From Chitinimonas sp036961565 (lineage in GTDB: Bacteria; Pseudomonadota; Gammaproteobacteria; Burkholderiales; Chitinimonadaceae), in the NCBI RefSeq assembly GCF_036961565.1, contig NZ_JBAMDD010000008.1, positions 170,126 through 234,125 on the forward strand: a stretch of DNA of 64,000 bases, written 5' to 3'. How positions within the stretch are numbered: the first letter of the stretch is position 1; every line of letters begins with the position of its first letter. Shown in pieces: positions 7,956 to 17,517 of the stretch. The notes beneath the pieces are model-generated. The model had not been told where the DNA came from. It searched no databases and saw only the letters and a program-made list of their open reading frames with translations. The translations under genes were made by a program, and so were the position numbers.

Positions 7956-8774
7956 ATGAAAGCCCCCTGGCACCCTGCCTTGTGCATGCAGTCCCCATGG
8001 CGCAGCTACATGGCTGCCCTGTGCCTGCTCAGCCTCGCCTGTAGCCACACCTTTGCGGCTGAAAGCAGCGTACTCAAGGTCCCATCCCAAAGTGGCACCG
8101 AGCCCAAGTACCTCACCCTACCCGATGGCAGCATAGGCGGAATCTGCATTGATATACTCAGGGCAATAGAACGACTGGAACCCACTATCCGTTTTAGCGG
8201 CGACCAGGAGCTACAGCCCGCTGCACGCATTGAAGCCTTGATGGCAGCCGGCTCGATAGACGTCGAATGTGGCCTATCCAGAACACCTGAGCGAGAGGCC
8301 CGCTTTGTCTATATCGAACCCGCCTTGTTCCAGGTGCGCTACCACCTGGTAGCCCGTGCCGACGATACCGTGTCCATCCAGCAATGGGACGACGTGCGTA
8401 AGCTAGGTGATCGCGGCATCATACTCACTACCCATGGCTTCGGCCCTGTCAACCGCCTGCACGCCCTGGGTGGCTTACAGATAGACTCCAATGCCAAAGA
8501 CACCCCCACCAACCTGCAAAAATTGCTGGCTGGCCGCGGGCGTTTCTTTTACCACCGCCTGCCTGGCATCAAGGGCGATATACGTAAGCTGGGGCTGGAA
8601 GGAAAGGTGCGCATACTGCCCACCGTCATGGATCGTCAGGCCTTTTATCTGACGTTTGCCCGGCATGTACCACAGGCAGTCGTTGATCGGATCAAGGCAG
8701 CGCTACGCCAGCTGGAGCACGCCGGCGATCTCAAGCGCATAGCCGATAAATGGGATGACGGGCCTGCTGTGTAA
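7956..8774 (+). CDS. Periplasmic substrate-binding protein, SBP_bac_3-like
   Basis: The protein has an N-terminal signal peptide (hydrophobic core MAALCLLSLACSHTFA) and then the two-lobe fold of family 3 solute-binding proteins. Recognisable parts are the PDGSIGGICIDILRAIE opening, a DVECGLSRTPERE hinge-proximal segment, and the C-terminal helix expected after a VVDRIKAAL element. The ligand is unknown; amino-acid-like compounds are usual for the family. No permease or ATPase lies nearby, so it may be an orphan receptor. The start is uncertain: ATG at 7956, 7986 or 8010 could each give a signal peptide, and none has a strong ribosome binding site. It sits between two groups of phage genes on the opposite strand. 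Confidence 0.75.
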   Translation: MKAPWHPALCMQSPWRSYMAALCLLSLACSHTFAAESSVLKVPSQSGTEPKYLTLPDGSIGGICIDILRAIERLEPTIRFSGDQELQPAARIEALMAAGSIDVECGLSRTPEREARFVYIEPALFQVRYHLVARADDTVSIQQWDDVRKLGDRGIILTTHGFGPVNRLHALGGLQIDSNAKDTPTNLQKLLAGRGRFFYHRLPGIKGDIRKLGLEGKVRILPTVMDRQAFYLTFARHVPQAVVDRIKAALRQLEHAGDLKRIADKWDDGPAV

Positions 8775-8807
8775 CCACATGCTAGCGCAGAGAAACCTCG
8801 AGCGCGG

Positions 8808-8828
8808 GCACCCGGGAAACCCGGGTGC
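8808..8828 (+). terminator. GC-rich hairpin after the binding-protein gene
   Basis: A perfect 9-bp stem GCACCCGGG / CCCGGGTGC with an AAA loop, lacking a T run. A very similar hairpin (ACACCCGGC / GCCGGGTGT, ACA loop) follows the immunity gene at 30660. Confidence 0.55.
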
Positions 8829-8971
8829 TAAGCATGGCGGCAACTCAAACAACGGCCCGACCTTGATTGAGCCCCACCCCTCCCCCCGCCCGCCGGCGGG
8901 GAACCTCGCTAAGCTCGACAAAGCGCTTGAAGCGGTTTCGTCGCCTCAGTTGTACACCTACACAAGCTGAC

Positions 8972-9499
8972 CTATGAACCGGTGCGTGATGCATCCTGGT
9001 CCGGCCGCAGGAGTGCATCAAATCGATGCGCCACCGCCTCCAGAGCAGCCGTGTAGTGCTTATCCAACTCAGTCCACACTGCGTGCTTGTAGCGATGCGC
9101 CGTCGCCGCCGAGCAACCCGCCATGGCAGCCAGTTCCACTTCCGACCCCGCACTCGCCCCCTTCTGACTGACTGGTGTCATCCACATCCTTGCCGCATAG
9201 CGCGCCGCCTGAAAACCATACTTGCACGGCACGCCGTCCGCAGCCGCGATACTCATATTCTCGCGCATGGTTGGGTTGAACAAGCCAAACACCACGCACT
9301 TCTGCCCCACCGGCAAGCTAGAAAGAAAAGCCATCACAACTGCTGCCTGAGCATGCTTGTCATGTGCCGACATCCCTACAGGCCCGCCACCCCGCACTTC
9401 GGCCGACCCCGCGTCATAGCATCGCGCACTACGCAATATCGGACGCTCGCTCGTCTCAAACGCCCACGCCAACAGATGTGCCGCCGATTTGAATTGCAT
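8972..9499 (-). CDS. Phage-like protein of unknown function, divergent from a CI/S24 repressor
   Basis: The 175-residue product has no recognised domain. Its C-terminal half contains a stretch suggestive of a helix-turn-helix (ELAAMAGCSAATAHRYKH), and the position opposite a CI-type repressor is that of an early lytic or late-regulator gene. The start at 9499 is set by an excellent GAGGAGAGAAGG leader. Its promoter, read on the minus strand, is TTGAAT (9588-9583), 17 nt, TACAAT (9565-9560), with CGTAC repressor-type sites inside the spacer. Repression by the neighbouring S24 protein is therefore likely. Confidence 0.65.
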   Translation of the reverse strand: MQFKSAAHLLAWAFETSERPILRSARCYDAGSAEVRGGGPVGMSAHDKHAQAAVVMAFLSSLPVGQKCVVFGLFNPTMRENMSIAAADGVPCKYGFQAARYAARMWMTPVSQKGASAGSEVELAAMAGCSAATAHRYKHAVWTELDKHYTAALEAVAHRFDALLRPDQDASRTGS

Positions 9500-9559
9500 G
9501 CCTTCTCTCCTCATTCCAATGCGTACCATCGCCTCAAAGCGGGCGCTACCAACCAATAC

Positions 9560-9588
9560 ATTGTACGTCATTACGTACCACAATTCAA
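9560..9588 (-). promoter_or_regulatory. Promoter with palindromic operator between phage-like gene and repressor
   Basis: The minus strand shows TTGAAT-N17-TACAAT. The spacer and -10 region contain the palindrome GTACGTCATTACGTAC (9563-9578). Further CGTAC half-sites lie at about 9523 (GCGTACC), 9606 (TCGTACT) and 9638 (GCGTACT). Several sites flanking a divergent repressor gene is the classic arrangement of a lambdoid-type operator region. Confidence 0.7.
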
Positions 9589-9633
9589 CAAAAAGGACGC
9601 GCATTCGTACTTAATATGCATGACAATCCGGCA

Positions 9634-10320
9634 ATGCGTACTCTATCCGAACGAATGCAAGCCGCCGCCGATGCGGCCAAGGTCTCCCAGGCCGACATCG
9701 CACGCCATCTGGGCGTATCGCGCTCAACGGTCAACCAATGGTTCAATGGTCGTGCACACAGCCTCAGTGCAGACTATGGCGCGCGCGCAGCCACCTTCCT
9801 GAACGTCAATGCACTCTGGCTTTCCTCAGGCAAAGGCCCCATGCGGCCGGGAGAAATACCCGCAGGCGCAGCCGTTGCTGCGTACAACGACTTCACCGAG
9901 CTGGACGAACAGCGCTACGTCAAGGTCCCCAGCTATGACGTGGGCCTCTCCGCCGGCAATGGCAACCTGGCCTGGGTAGAGCATAGCGAGGATGACCCCT
10001 TGGTATTCCGTGCCAGCTTCTTCAAGGCGCGCGGACGTAAGCCCGAGAATGCCAAGGCACTCTATGTACGCGGCCGCTCCATGGAACCCGAGCTACGCGA
10101 CGGCGACACCGTCGTCATCGATATCGCCGACACCCGCATTGTTGATGGCGAGGTCTATGCCGTATTGGTTGGTGACCAACTCTTCATCAAGTTCGTTGAT
10201 CGCCTCACTGATGGCATCCGCCTGCGCTCGGCCAATCCCGAGTTCGCCGCCCAGGATATACGCGGCGAAGACCTGGAGCGCTTCAGGGTGCTGGGAAAGA
10301 AGTTCTGGCGCGCAGGCTGA
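9634..10320 (+). CDS. CI-like prophage repressor: HTH plus S24 peptidase
   Basis: The 228-residue protein joins an N-terminal XRE helix-turn-helix (about residues 10-55, with QADIARHLGVSRSTVNQWF) to a C-terminal S24 LexA/CI-type autoprotease domain. Its catalytic pair is visible as Ser149 in GRSMEPEL and Lys186 in LFIKFV. Such repressors keep lytic genes off and cleave themselves when RecA is activated. ATG at 9634 is preferred because the HTH starts directly after it; ATG at 9616 would add six residues. CGTAC-type sites cluster upstream and run into the first codons, suggesting autoregulation. Both domains look intact, although the structural part of the prophage is decayed. Confidence 0.9.
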   Translation: MRTLSERMQAAADAAKVSQADIARHLGVSRSTVNQWFNGRAHSLSADYGARAATFLNVNALWLSSGKGPMRPGEIPAGAAVAAYNDFTELDEQRYVKVPSYDVGLSAGNGNLAWVEHSEDDPLVFRASFFKARGRKPENAKALYVRGRSMEPELRDGDTVVIDIADTRIVDGEVYAVLVGDQLFIKFVDRLTDGIRLRSANPEFAAQDIRGEDLERFRVLGKKFWRAG

Positions 10321-10352
10321 GCACAGGCCTACCTATCATCCTCCCAACCACG

Positions 10353-10811
10353 ATGCCCATGCTGCACATACAAGCAGAAGACCCCGGCTCCCCCGATGCC
10401 CAGCTATTGATGGACGAGCTTTCCACGGTACTCGCCCACATCACCGGTGATAGCGGGCGAGCCTCCTTCAACCCGGATGACGTGCGCGCAGCCAAGGCCA
10501 CCTTTGTGATCGCCCGCAACAACACAGGCCAGGCCGTCGGTTGCGGCGCCTTCCGCCCCCTCGGTGAGGGTGTTGCCGAAATCAAGCGCATGTATTCCCG
10601 GCCCGGCCATCAAGGTGTCGGCTCGGCCATCCTGGCTCACCTTGAAGCGCGGGCGCGTACCCTGGGCTACCAGGCACTCTGGCTGGAGACCCGCAAGGTC
10701 AACGAACGCGCAGTCAACTTCTATCGCACTCGCGGCTTCCAGACCATAGACAACTACGGCAAATACCTCGGCAATACCCAGGCCATCTGCTTTGCCAAGC
10801 AACTGGGTTGA
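10353..10811 (+). CDS. GNAT family N-acetyltransferase
   Basis: The 152-residue protein shows the GNAT fold. It has a beta-strand ending in EIKRMYS, then the acetyl-CoA pyrophosphate loop RPGHQGVGSA, an adjacent LEARARTLGY helix and the C-terminal NFYRTRGFQTI motif typical of the family. The acceptor substrate cannot be predicted. It starts 32 bp after the repressor stop, and its ATG (MPMLH) lacks a strong ribosome binding site. It may share the repressor transcript, but it looks like an ordinary chromosomal gene. Confidence 0.85.
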   Translation: MPMLHIQAEDPGSPDAQLLMDELSTVLAHITGDSGRASFNPDDVRAAKATFVIARNNTGQAVGCGAFRPLGEGVAEIKRMYSRPGHQGVGSAILAHLEARARTLGYQALWLETRKVNERAVNFYRTRGFQTIDNYGKYLGNTQAICFAKQLG

Positions 10812-11074
10812 TGCTCAAACACAGGCGCACCGTCTATCCTGTGGCCCTTGTGCAGGCACACACTGTTTCCTCACAGACCAGAATCCACGTACCAGACTGC
10901 CCTACCCCATCACGAGCGCACAGGCTGAACCTGTCACCATCAAGGTCAGGGAAAAATACCTGCAAGACCTCCAGCCACGAGAGTAACCTGTCCGCCCGGT
11001 TGGATTCAGCCACGCCGCTGGTCTAATCTCACTTGATCCAACATCCATCGCAGTCCGCTTTATCCGGAGTCCCC

Positions 11075-13360
11075 ATGACCGCCTCCCGCAGTATTCTCAG
11101 CCTGATCAGCCTGGCACTGGCTACTGGTGCATTCGCCCAAGCCCGCCTGGATGGTGCCCTGCAAGCCATTGCCCGCAATCCAGCCCTGCAAGCGCAGGTC
11201 ATCCCCGCCAGTGCAGGCAGCAAACCCAATATGGTGCCTGCGCTGCTGCGCTTTGAAGGAAAGGGCTTGGATGCCGCGCGCGCCAACGGTGTCACCGTGC
11301 GCAGCGTGCTGGGCGATATTGCCTCGGTCGACATTCCCAGGAATAAATTGCTGCAGGTCGCCAAGCTGCCGGGCGTCATGTTCATCGAAGCGGCGCGCAA
11401 GCTCAGCCCCAAGCTCGACAGCAGTGTCGCCGCCACCAAGGCCAATACCCTACGCAGCGGCACGGGCTTCAGCCTGACCGGCGCTACTGGCAAGGGTGTC
11501 ATTGTCGGCATCGTGGATGATGGCATCGACTACCGCCACCTGGATTTCCGCAAGCAGGATGGCAGCACCCGGCTGCTGCAGCTATGGGATATGCGCGCCA
11601 GCGGTGCGTCAGGTGCGCCACCTAGCGGCTTTACCTATGGCGGCATCTGCACCGCAGCCATGATCAACGCGGCCATCCAAGGCAACAGCACCATGTGCCG
11701 GCAACCGTCCAGCGGCGGCCATGGCACCCATGTTGCCAGCATTGCAGCAGGCAATGGCCAGGCAACCGGCGGCAACATGGCCGCCTTCCGCATGGTGGGC
11801 ATGGCGCCCGAGGCCGACATTGTTTCGGCCAACGCCATAGGCAGCGGCGTCGCCGCCAGCAACGCCGTGGTCGATGCCGTCAGCTATATCAAGCAGGTAG
11901 CCAGCCAAGCCGGCAAACCCGCTGTGGTCAACCTCAGCCTGGGCAGCTACTTCGGCGCACGCGATGGCACCTCCAATTATGAGCGCGCCTTGTCCAACGC
12001 AGTCGATGCCGGCTTCATGATAGTCGGTGCAGCCGGCAACGAAGGCGATGCCAAAATACGCGCCAGCGGCAATATCAGCCAAGGTGAAACCGTCACCGTG
12101 GGTTACGAAGTCCCTGACGGCAGCCAGACCTACTATCTGGAAATGTGGTACCCCGGCACACAATCGTTCAGCGTACGCGTCACCGGCCCAGGCGGCCTTG
12201 ATTGCGACAGTGGGCTGATCGCCGTCAATCAATCAATCGACAAGGAAACCAGTTGCGGTCAGATTGTGGTGGCCTCCACCGACACCCTGGCCAGCAACGA
12301 CGACAGGCAGATCTACATCACGCTGAACCCCAGTGTATCGGATGTTACCGTCGGCAAATGGGGCATCTCCCTCACAGCCAACTCGCTCGGCGGCGCTCCC
12401 GGCCGCTTCAGCCTCATCGGTGGTGAGGACGCCAGCGGCGGCACCTTTACCGATCACACCGACAATATCACCAGCGAGATCATCACCGACACCGCCTCGG
12501 CCACCAATGTCCTGGGCGTCGCAGCCTACGTCACCAAGCGCAGCTGGAAAGCCATAGACGGCAGCACCTACAACGTCCCGGACGATGTCGTAGGCGACAT
12601 CACTGGCTTCTCCAGTCGTGGTCCACGCCGCGACTGTAGCAACCTGGCCAAGTGCCCCGCCATCATGAAGCCAGAGATCACCGCGCCCGGCGCCACCATC
12701 TTTGCGGCCTTGGCACAAGACGATACCGATACATCGGAAAGCAATACCGACCCCGATGGCAAGCATGTCGGCAAGAGCGGCACCAGTATGGCTACACCCC
12801 ATGTTGCTGGCGCCATCGCCCTGCTGCTGCAGAAAAAACCCAACCTGACGCTGGCTGAAGTCAAGCAGGCACTCCTGGGCCATGTCCAAACCAACGGCTT
12901 CGTGGGCACGCTACCTGTCTACAACGCCCAGACCCTGCTGCCGCAATCCCCCAACTACACCTGGGGCTACGGCATACTCGACGTCGCAGCCGCCTACAAC
13001 GCCATCAGTTTTGGCCCCACCTTCTCATTGGCACGCACCGCCAACGCGACCGAAGTCAGCTACAACGCCACCATCCAGCCCGGCAGCGCCGACCTGGGCA
13101 AAACCGTCAATATCTACATCGGCGTTCAGGTAGGCAGCAACCTCTTCCTACGCAATGGCAGCAACTGGGAACTCTACGCCCCACCCGCCATTCCCGTGGC
13201 AGGCACTGCCGTCGCCAACACCAGCATTCCGGTGCACATTGCCACCATCCCCGTGGGCGTCAACAACGACCTCCTTGGCTCGCAGATCTATGTCGGCTAC
13301 GGCAACAGCGTCGATGAAATGCTCAATGGCAAGGTCGCCATGCCAGGCTTCGTGCAGTAA
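11075..13360 (+). CDS. Secreted subtilisin-like serine protease (S8)
   Basis: The 761-residue protein has a signal peptide (residues 1-21, cleavage after AFAQ-type site) and an N-terminal prodomain-like region to about 125. The catalytic domain carries Asp148 (VDDGID), His216 (GHGTHV), the oxyanion Asn322 (AAGNEGD) and Ser571 (SGTSMATPHVAG). A large insert of about 150 residues between the oxyanion and serine motifs resembles PA/jelly-roll inserts of secreted subtilases. A C-terminal beta-domain of about 120 residues follows the protease. It probably acts outside the cell on proteins. GGAG precedes the ATG at 11075; the frame is open further upstream but that part does not resemble a signal peptide. 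Confidence 0.92.
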   Translation: MTASRSILSLISLALATGAFAQARLDGALQAIARNPALQAQVIPASAGSKPNMVPALLRFEGKGLDAARANGVTVRSVLGDIASVDIPRNKLLQVAKLPGVMFIEAARKLSPKLDSSVAATKANTLRSGTGFSLTGATGKGVIVGIVDDGIDYRHLDFRKQDGSTRLLQLWDMRASGASGAPPSGFTYGGICTAAMINAAIQGNSTMCRQPSSGGHGTHVASIAAGNGQATGGNMAAFRMVGMAPEADIVSANAIGSGVAASNAVVDAVSYIKQVASQAGKPAVVNLSLGSYFGARDGTSNYERALSNAVDAGFMIVGAAGNEGDAKIRASGNISQGETVTVGYEVPDGSQTYYLEMWYPGTQSFSVRVTGPGGLDCDSGLIAVNQSIDKETSCGQIVVASTDTLASNDDRQIYITLNPSVSDVTVGKWGISLTANSLGGAPGRFSLIGGEDASGGTFTDHTDNITSEIITDTASATNVLGVAAYVTKRSWKAIDGSTYNVPDDVVGDITGFSSRGPRRDCSNLAKCPAIMKPEITAPGATIFAALAQDDTDTSESNTDPDGKHVGKSGTSMATPHVAGAIALLLQKKPNLTLAEVKQALLGHVQTNGFVGTLPVYNAQTLLPQSPNYTWGYGILDVAAAYNAISFGPTFSLARTANATEVSYNATIQPGSADLGKTVNIYIGVQVGSNLFLRNGSNWELYAPPAIPVAGTAVANTSIPVHIATIPVGVNNDLLGSQIYVGYGNSVDEMLNGKVAMPGFVQ

Positions 13361-13381
13361 TCCCACTAGCAGAAACGAAAC

Positions 13382-13413
13382 CAGGGCGCTTCTTCCACCA
13401 AAGAAGCGCCCTG
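13382..13413 (+). terminator. Long hairpin after the subtilase gene
   Basis: A perfect 13-bp stem CAGGGCGCTTCTT / AAGAAGCGCCCTG with a 6-nt loop, 21 bp after the stop. No T run follows, like other hairpins in this window. Confidence 0.65.
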
Positions 13414-13526
13414 CTCATGTGTGGGTTCAATCAGCGTCACAGTGGCATTGCAAAGAGAACGATCGTTCACCATAATGGTACTACCACAGCTTGGTGCCTA
13501 TCTACGGTCTCTTTCCTACCCCTACC

Positions 13527-15180
13527 ATGCAGCGCCCCACGCTTGCCCCGCTCTACTATCTCACCAACTTCCACAGAGCGCTGGGCTGGATTACCGAACG
13601 CTATAGCGACTTGCTGGGTGATCCCGAGCAGGCATTCATCGCCGCCTTTCAGCAACTGCCCTTCCCCTCACAGGCACTGCTTGTTCGGCTGGTCATGCGC
13701 ACGGGTCCGCTATTCCTTGCCCGCAAGTTGCATTACCCCGAAATTGGTTGCATCAGCGCTGCCGCCGCACCGCTCATCGGCCTCGGCTGGCTGGATGCAC
13801 AGCCCGAACTGAGCCTGCCCCAGCTATTCCAGCTATTGACCCGGGCCGATCTCGCGCAAATCTTGCCTACTGGCCCGGCAGGTCAACGCAAGGATGCCTG
13901 GCTGGCCGAGCTCAGCCCGCAGTACCCAGAGCCGCGCCCCCTGGCTGCCTGGCAGCCCACCACCAGCGATACTATTTACGCACTGCAAATCACCCCGCTT
14001 TGCGAGCGCCTGCGGCTGATGTTCTTTGGCAATCTGCACCAGGATTGGTCGGAATTCGTCCTCACCGACCTGGGTGTATTCCAGTATGAAAAAGTCCCGT
14101 TCAGTCCTCAGTCGCGCGCCTTTCAGCATCGCCAGGACATAGACGACTACCTCCACCTGCACGACTGCCGCCAGCGCCTTCGCCAAGGCGCCGCCCTGCC
14201 CGAGCTGATGGACGCCATCCCCTCCCTGCCTTATGACAACCCTTGGCTGGAAAGTCGCCGCGCCAGATTGCTATACCAGTTGGCACAGCAATGCGAAACC
14301 GACGATACGGCAGCCGCCCTGGCCATATACCAACGCAGCAACCACCCTGGCGCACGAGCTCGCCAGGTCAGGCTGCTAGAGCGGCAGCAGCAATACACCT
14401 CAGCCTATGCCTTGGCCACGGCCGCCTTGCAGCAACCGGAGAACGACGCCGAACAGCAACAACTGACGCGCATGCTGCCACGGTTGGCCCGCCGGCTGGG
14501 CCAGGTCAAACCAGCACCCACACCAGCCTCGCCCGTGCCGGAACAATGGCTGGAGCTACCACGCCCCGAGTCCGGGCTGACTGTCGAACTGGTCGTTCGC
14601 GATCATCTCCATCGCATCGACGCCCCAGTTCACTATGTCGAAAACACCCTGCTGAATGGCCTGTTCGGCCTACTGTTCTGGCCAGCCCTGTATGCCCCCC
14701 TTGCCCGGCGCTTTCTTTCATCCCTTCCAGGCCGCCCCTGCCGATCTCTATCGACCGGATTTCCAGCAACGCCGGGCGGCCATATGTGCGCAATGCTTCG
14801 CCGAGCTTGATAGCGGTAGCTATAGAGAAACCGTGCGGCAGCGCTACCAGGAAAAAGCCGGCCTGCAGTGCCCCTTCATCCACTGGCCCTGGCTCCCGCC
14901 CACTCTGCTGGAGCACGCCTTGGCCGCCATTCCGCCACAGCACCTCAAGCTATTGTTTCAACGCATGCTTGCCGACCTCCAAGCCAACCGTACCGGCCTG
15001 CCCGACCTGATACAGTTTCAGGCAGGCCACCCAGGCTACCGCATGATCGAAGTCAAGGGCCCAGGCGACAAGCTGCAAGACAACCAGAAGCGCTGGCTGG
15101 CCTACTGCCTGGCCCACCAGCTCCCAATCATCGTGTGCTATGTCCGCTGGCAAGCGCGTAGCGAGGCAGGTGCCGCGTGA
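13527..15180 (+). pseudogene. FAN1-like VRR-NUC repair nuclease, interrupted by a one-base frameshift
   Basis: The gene encodes a bacterial FAN1 homologue, a structure-specific nuclease of DNA interstrand-crosslink repair. The upstream frame supplies the N-terminal helical DNA-binding and TPR-like parts and stops at 14810. The downstream frame supplies the VRR-NUC domain, with GLPDLI and the metal-binding EVKGPGDKL motif. The two frames join perfectly (reading YAPLPGAFFHPF) if one C is removed from the six-C run at 14695-14700. Either this is a slippage mutation, a phase-variable switch, or a sequencing error. The ATG at 13527 has no clear ribosome binding site. The stop overlaps the GTG of the helicase gene (GTGA), so the pair forms an operon. 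Confidence 0.85.
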
Positions 15181-17517
15181 GCTACACCATCGCCGTACGT
15201 GCCTTGTGCGAATTCACCGCCAAGGCAGGTGATCTGGACCTGCGCTTCACCCCCGCCCCCACGGCCCAGGAGGGCATTGCCGGCCACCAGGCTGTCACTG
15301 CACGACGCGGCAGCGGCTATCAGGCCGAAATCAGCTTGTCCGTTCAATACCAGAACCTGCTGGTGCGCGGCCGCGCCGATGGCTACGACCCGGGCAACAA
15401 TCGGCTGGAGGAAATCAAGACGCACCGTGGCGACCTGGCACGCATGCCCGCCAATCACCGGGCGCTCCACTGGGCGCAGCTCAAAGTCTATGGACACCTG
15501 CTCTGCCAGCAGCGCCAACTCAAGCAACTGGAACTGGCGCTGGTGTACTACGACATCCACAGCCAGAGAGAGACACTGCTGACAGAACTCCACAGCGCCG
15601 CCAGCCTGCAACAGTATTTCGAAACCCTGTGCGGCCGCTTTACCGCCTGGGCCGAGCAGGAACTGCAGCACCAGCGGCAACGCAACCAGCAACTGCAGCA
15701 GTTGGCCTTCCCTCATCCGCATTTCCGGCCAGGCCAGCGCGATCTGGCAGAGGCCGTCTACAAGGCAGCCAGCACCCGGCGCCATCTGCTGGCCCAAGCC
15801 CCGACCGGCTTGGGTAAAACGGTAGCCACCCTGTTTCCCCTGCTCAAGGCCATGCCCGCCCAACAATTGGACAAGCTGTTCTTCCTGACGGCGAAAACAC
15901 CCGGCCGTCGACTGGCGCTCGATAGCCTGTCACGGCTGCAACAAGGTATGGCCAGCGGCTCCCTGCGCACGCTGGAGCTGGTCGCGCGCGACAAAGCCTG
16001 CGAACACCCAGACAAAGCCTGCCACGGTGATGCCTGCCCGCTCGCCCAAGGCTTCTACGACCGGCTACCCGCAGCCCGCGCGGCTGCCATTGGCTTGCCG
16101 CTGCAAGATCAGGTGAATTTGCGCGATATCGCGCTGGCCCACCAGGTCTGCCCCTACTACCTGAGCCAAGAGATGGCACGCTGGAGCGATGTCGTCGTCG
16201 GTGACTACAACTATTATTTCGATACCAGCGCCCTGCTCCATGGCCTGACTCAAGCACAACAATGGCAGGTGGGCGTGCTGGTGGACGAGGCCCATAATCT
16301 GGTAGACCGTGCGCGCAAGATGTACAGCGCCACGCTCGATCAAACAGCATTCCGCCTGGCCCGCAAGCAAGCCCCCAAGGCGCTACGCAAAACACTGGAT
16401 CGTCTGCACCGTAGCTGGAAAACCTTCACAGACGCCCAGCAAACACCCTACCAGGCCCACCCCACACTGCCCGATACCCTGCTCAACCCGCTGCAACAAG
16501 CTATCAGCGCCATTACCGATCACCTGGTCGAGCAGCCATTGGGGCTGGACCCCACACTACAACAGTTCTATTTCGATGCCCTGCATTTCACCCACCTGGC
16601 CGAGGTTTACGACCTGCACTCGCAATTCGATAGCACCCTGAGCGGCACGCATACACGGCAAGCCAACAGCATCCTCTGCCTGCGCAACATCCTGCCCGCC
16701 CCTTTCCTGCAGCCACGCTTTGCCAGCACCCACAGCACCACCCTGTTCTCCGCCACGCTCAGCCCCTGGCACTATTACGCCGACACGCTGGGCTTGCCAC
16801 CAGACGCTGCGTGGATCAACGTCGATTCGCCCTTTCAAGCCAGCCAGCTGCAGGTAAGCCTGGTCAATGACATCTCCACCCGCTATCCGCACCGCCAGGC
16901 ATCCCTCGAGCCCATCTGCAAGCTGATCGCCCAGCAATACCACCGCCATCCAGGCAACTACCTGGCGTTCTTCAGCAGCTTTGACTACCTGCAGCAGGTC
17001 AGCCAGGCCTTCCAGTCCCGCCACCCGCACATCCCCATCTGGCAGCAGGCCAGACGCATGGATGAAACCGAGCGGCAAGGCTTTCTGGTGCATTTTTTCC
17101 CCGGCGGACAAGGCATAGGTTTCGCCGTCTTGGGCGGCGCCTTTGCCGAGGGCATAGACCTGCCAGGCGACCGGCTTATCGGCCGCCTTCGTCGCCACCC
17201 TGGGCCTGCCGCAATTCAATCCCGTCAACGAGCAGATCATGCAGCGCATGAGCACCCTGTTCGGCACCGGCTACGAATACGCCTACCTTTATCCCGGTCT
17301 GCAAAAAGTGGTCCAGGCCGCCGGCCGGGTAATCCGCACCCAGCAAGACCAAGGCTACGTCTACCTGATCGACGATCGTTACTGCCGCCCCGAAATACAG
17401 GCCCTGCTGCCCACATGGTGGGACTTGCAGCTAACCTCAGCCACCCAAGTGCAGGTGGGGCCGATTGAGTCCATCCAGCGTAAAGGCCAGTTCCCCACCG
17501 AGCATGGCGGTCGATAG
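15177..17517 (+). pseudogene. PD-(D/E)XK nuclease-Rad3/DinG-type helicase, interrupted by a one-base frameshift
   Basis: The protein joins an N-terminal RecB/Cas4-like nuclease region (Asp68 in RADG, Glu79-Ile-Lys81) to an XPD/DinG-type superfamily 2 helicase. The helicase has Walker A APTGLGKT at 208-215, four cysteines at 275, 282, 287 and 325 positioned like the XPD 4Fe-4S cluster, and DEAH at 370-373. Near 17181-17186 the frame shifts. Dropping one C from GGCCGCC restores GAFVATLGLPQ and leads into the last 92 codons with the conserved QAAGRVIRT motif VI. Without this, motif VI is lost. It starts at a GTG overlapping the FAN1-like stop. Its final 81 bp overlap the convergent phosphatase gene. 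Confidence 0.85.

Noticed and set aside
3100..10320. Attachment sites (attL/attR) of the prophage remnant
   Set aside because: No convincing direct repeat or integrase gene was found at either end, so limits of the remnant are not given as features.
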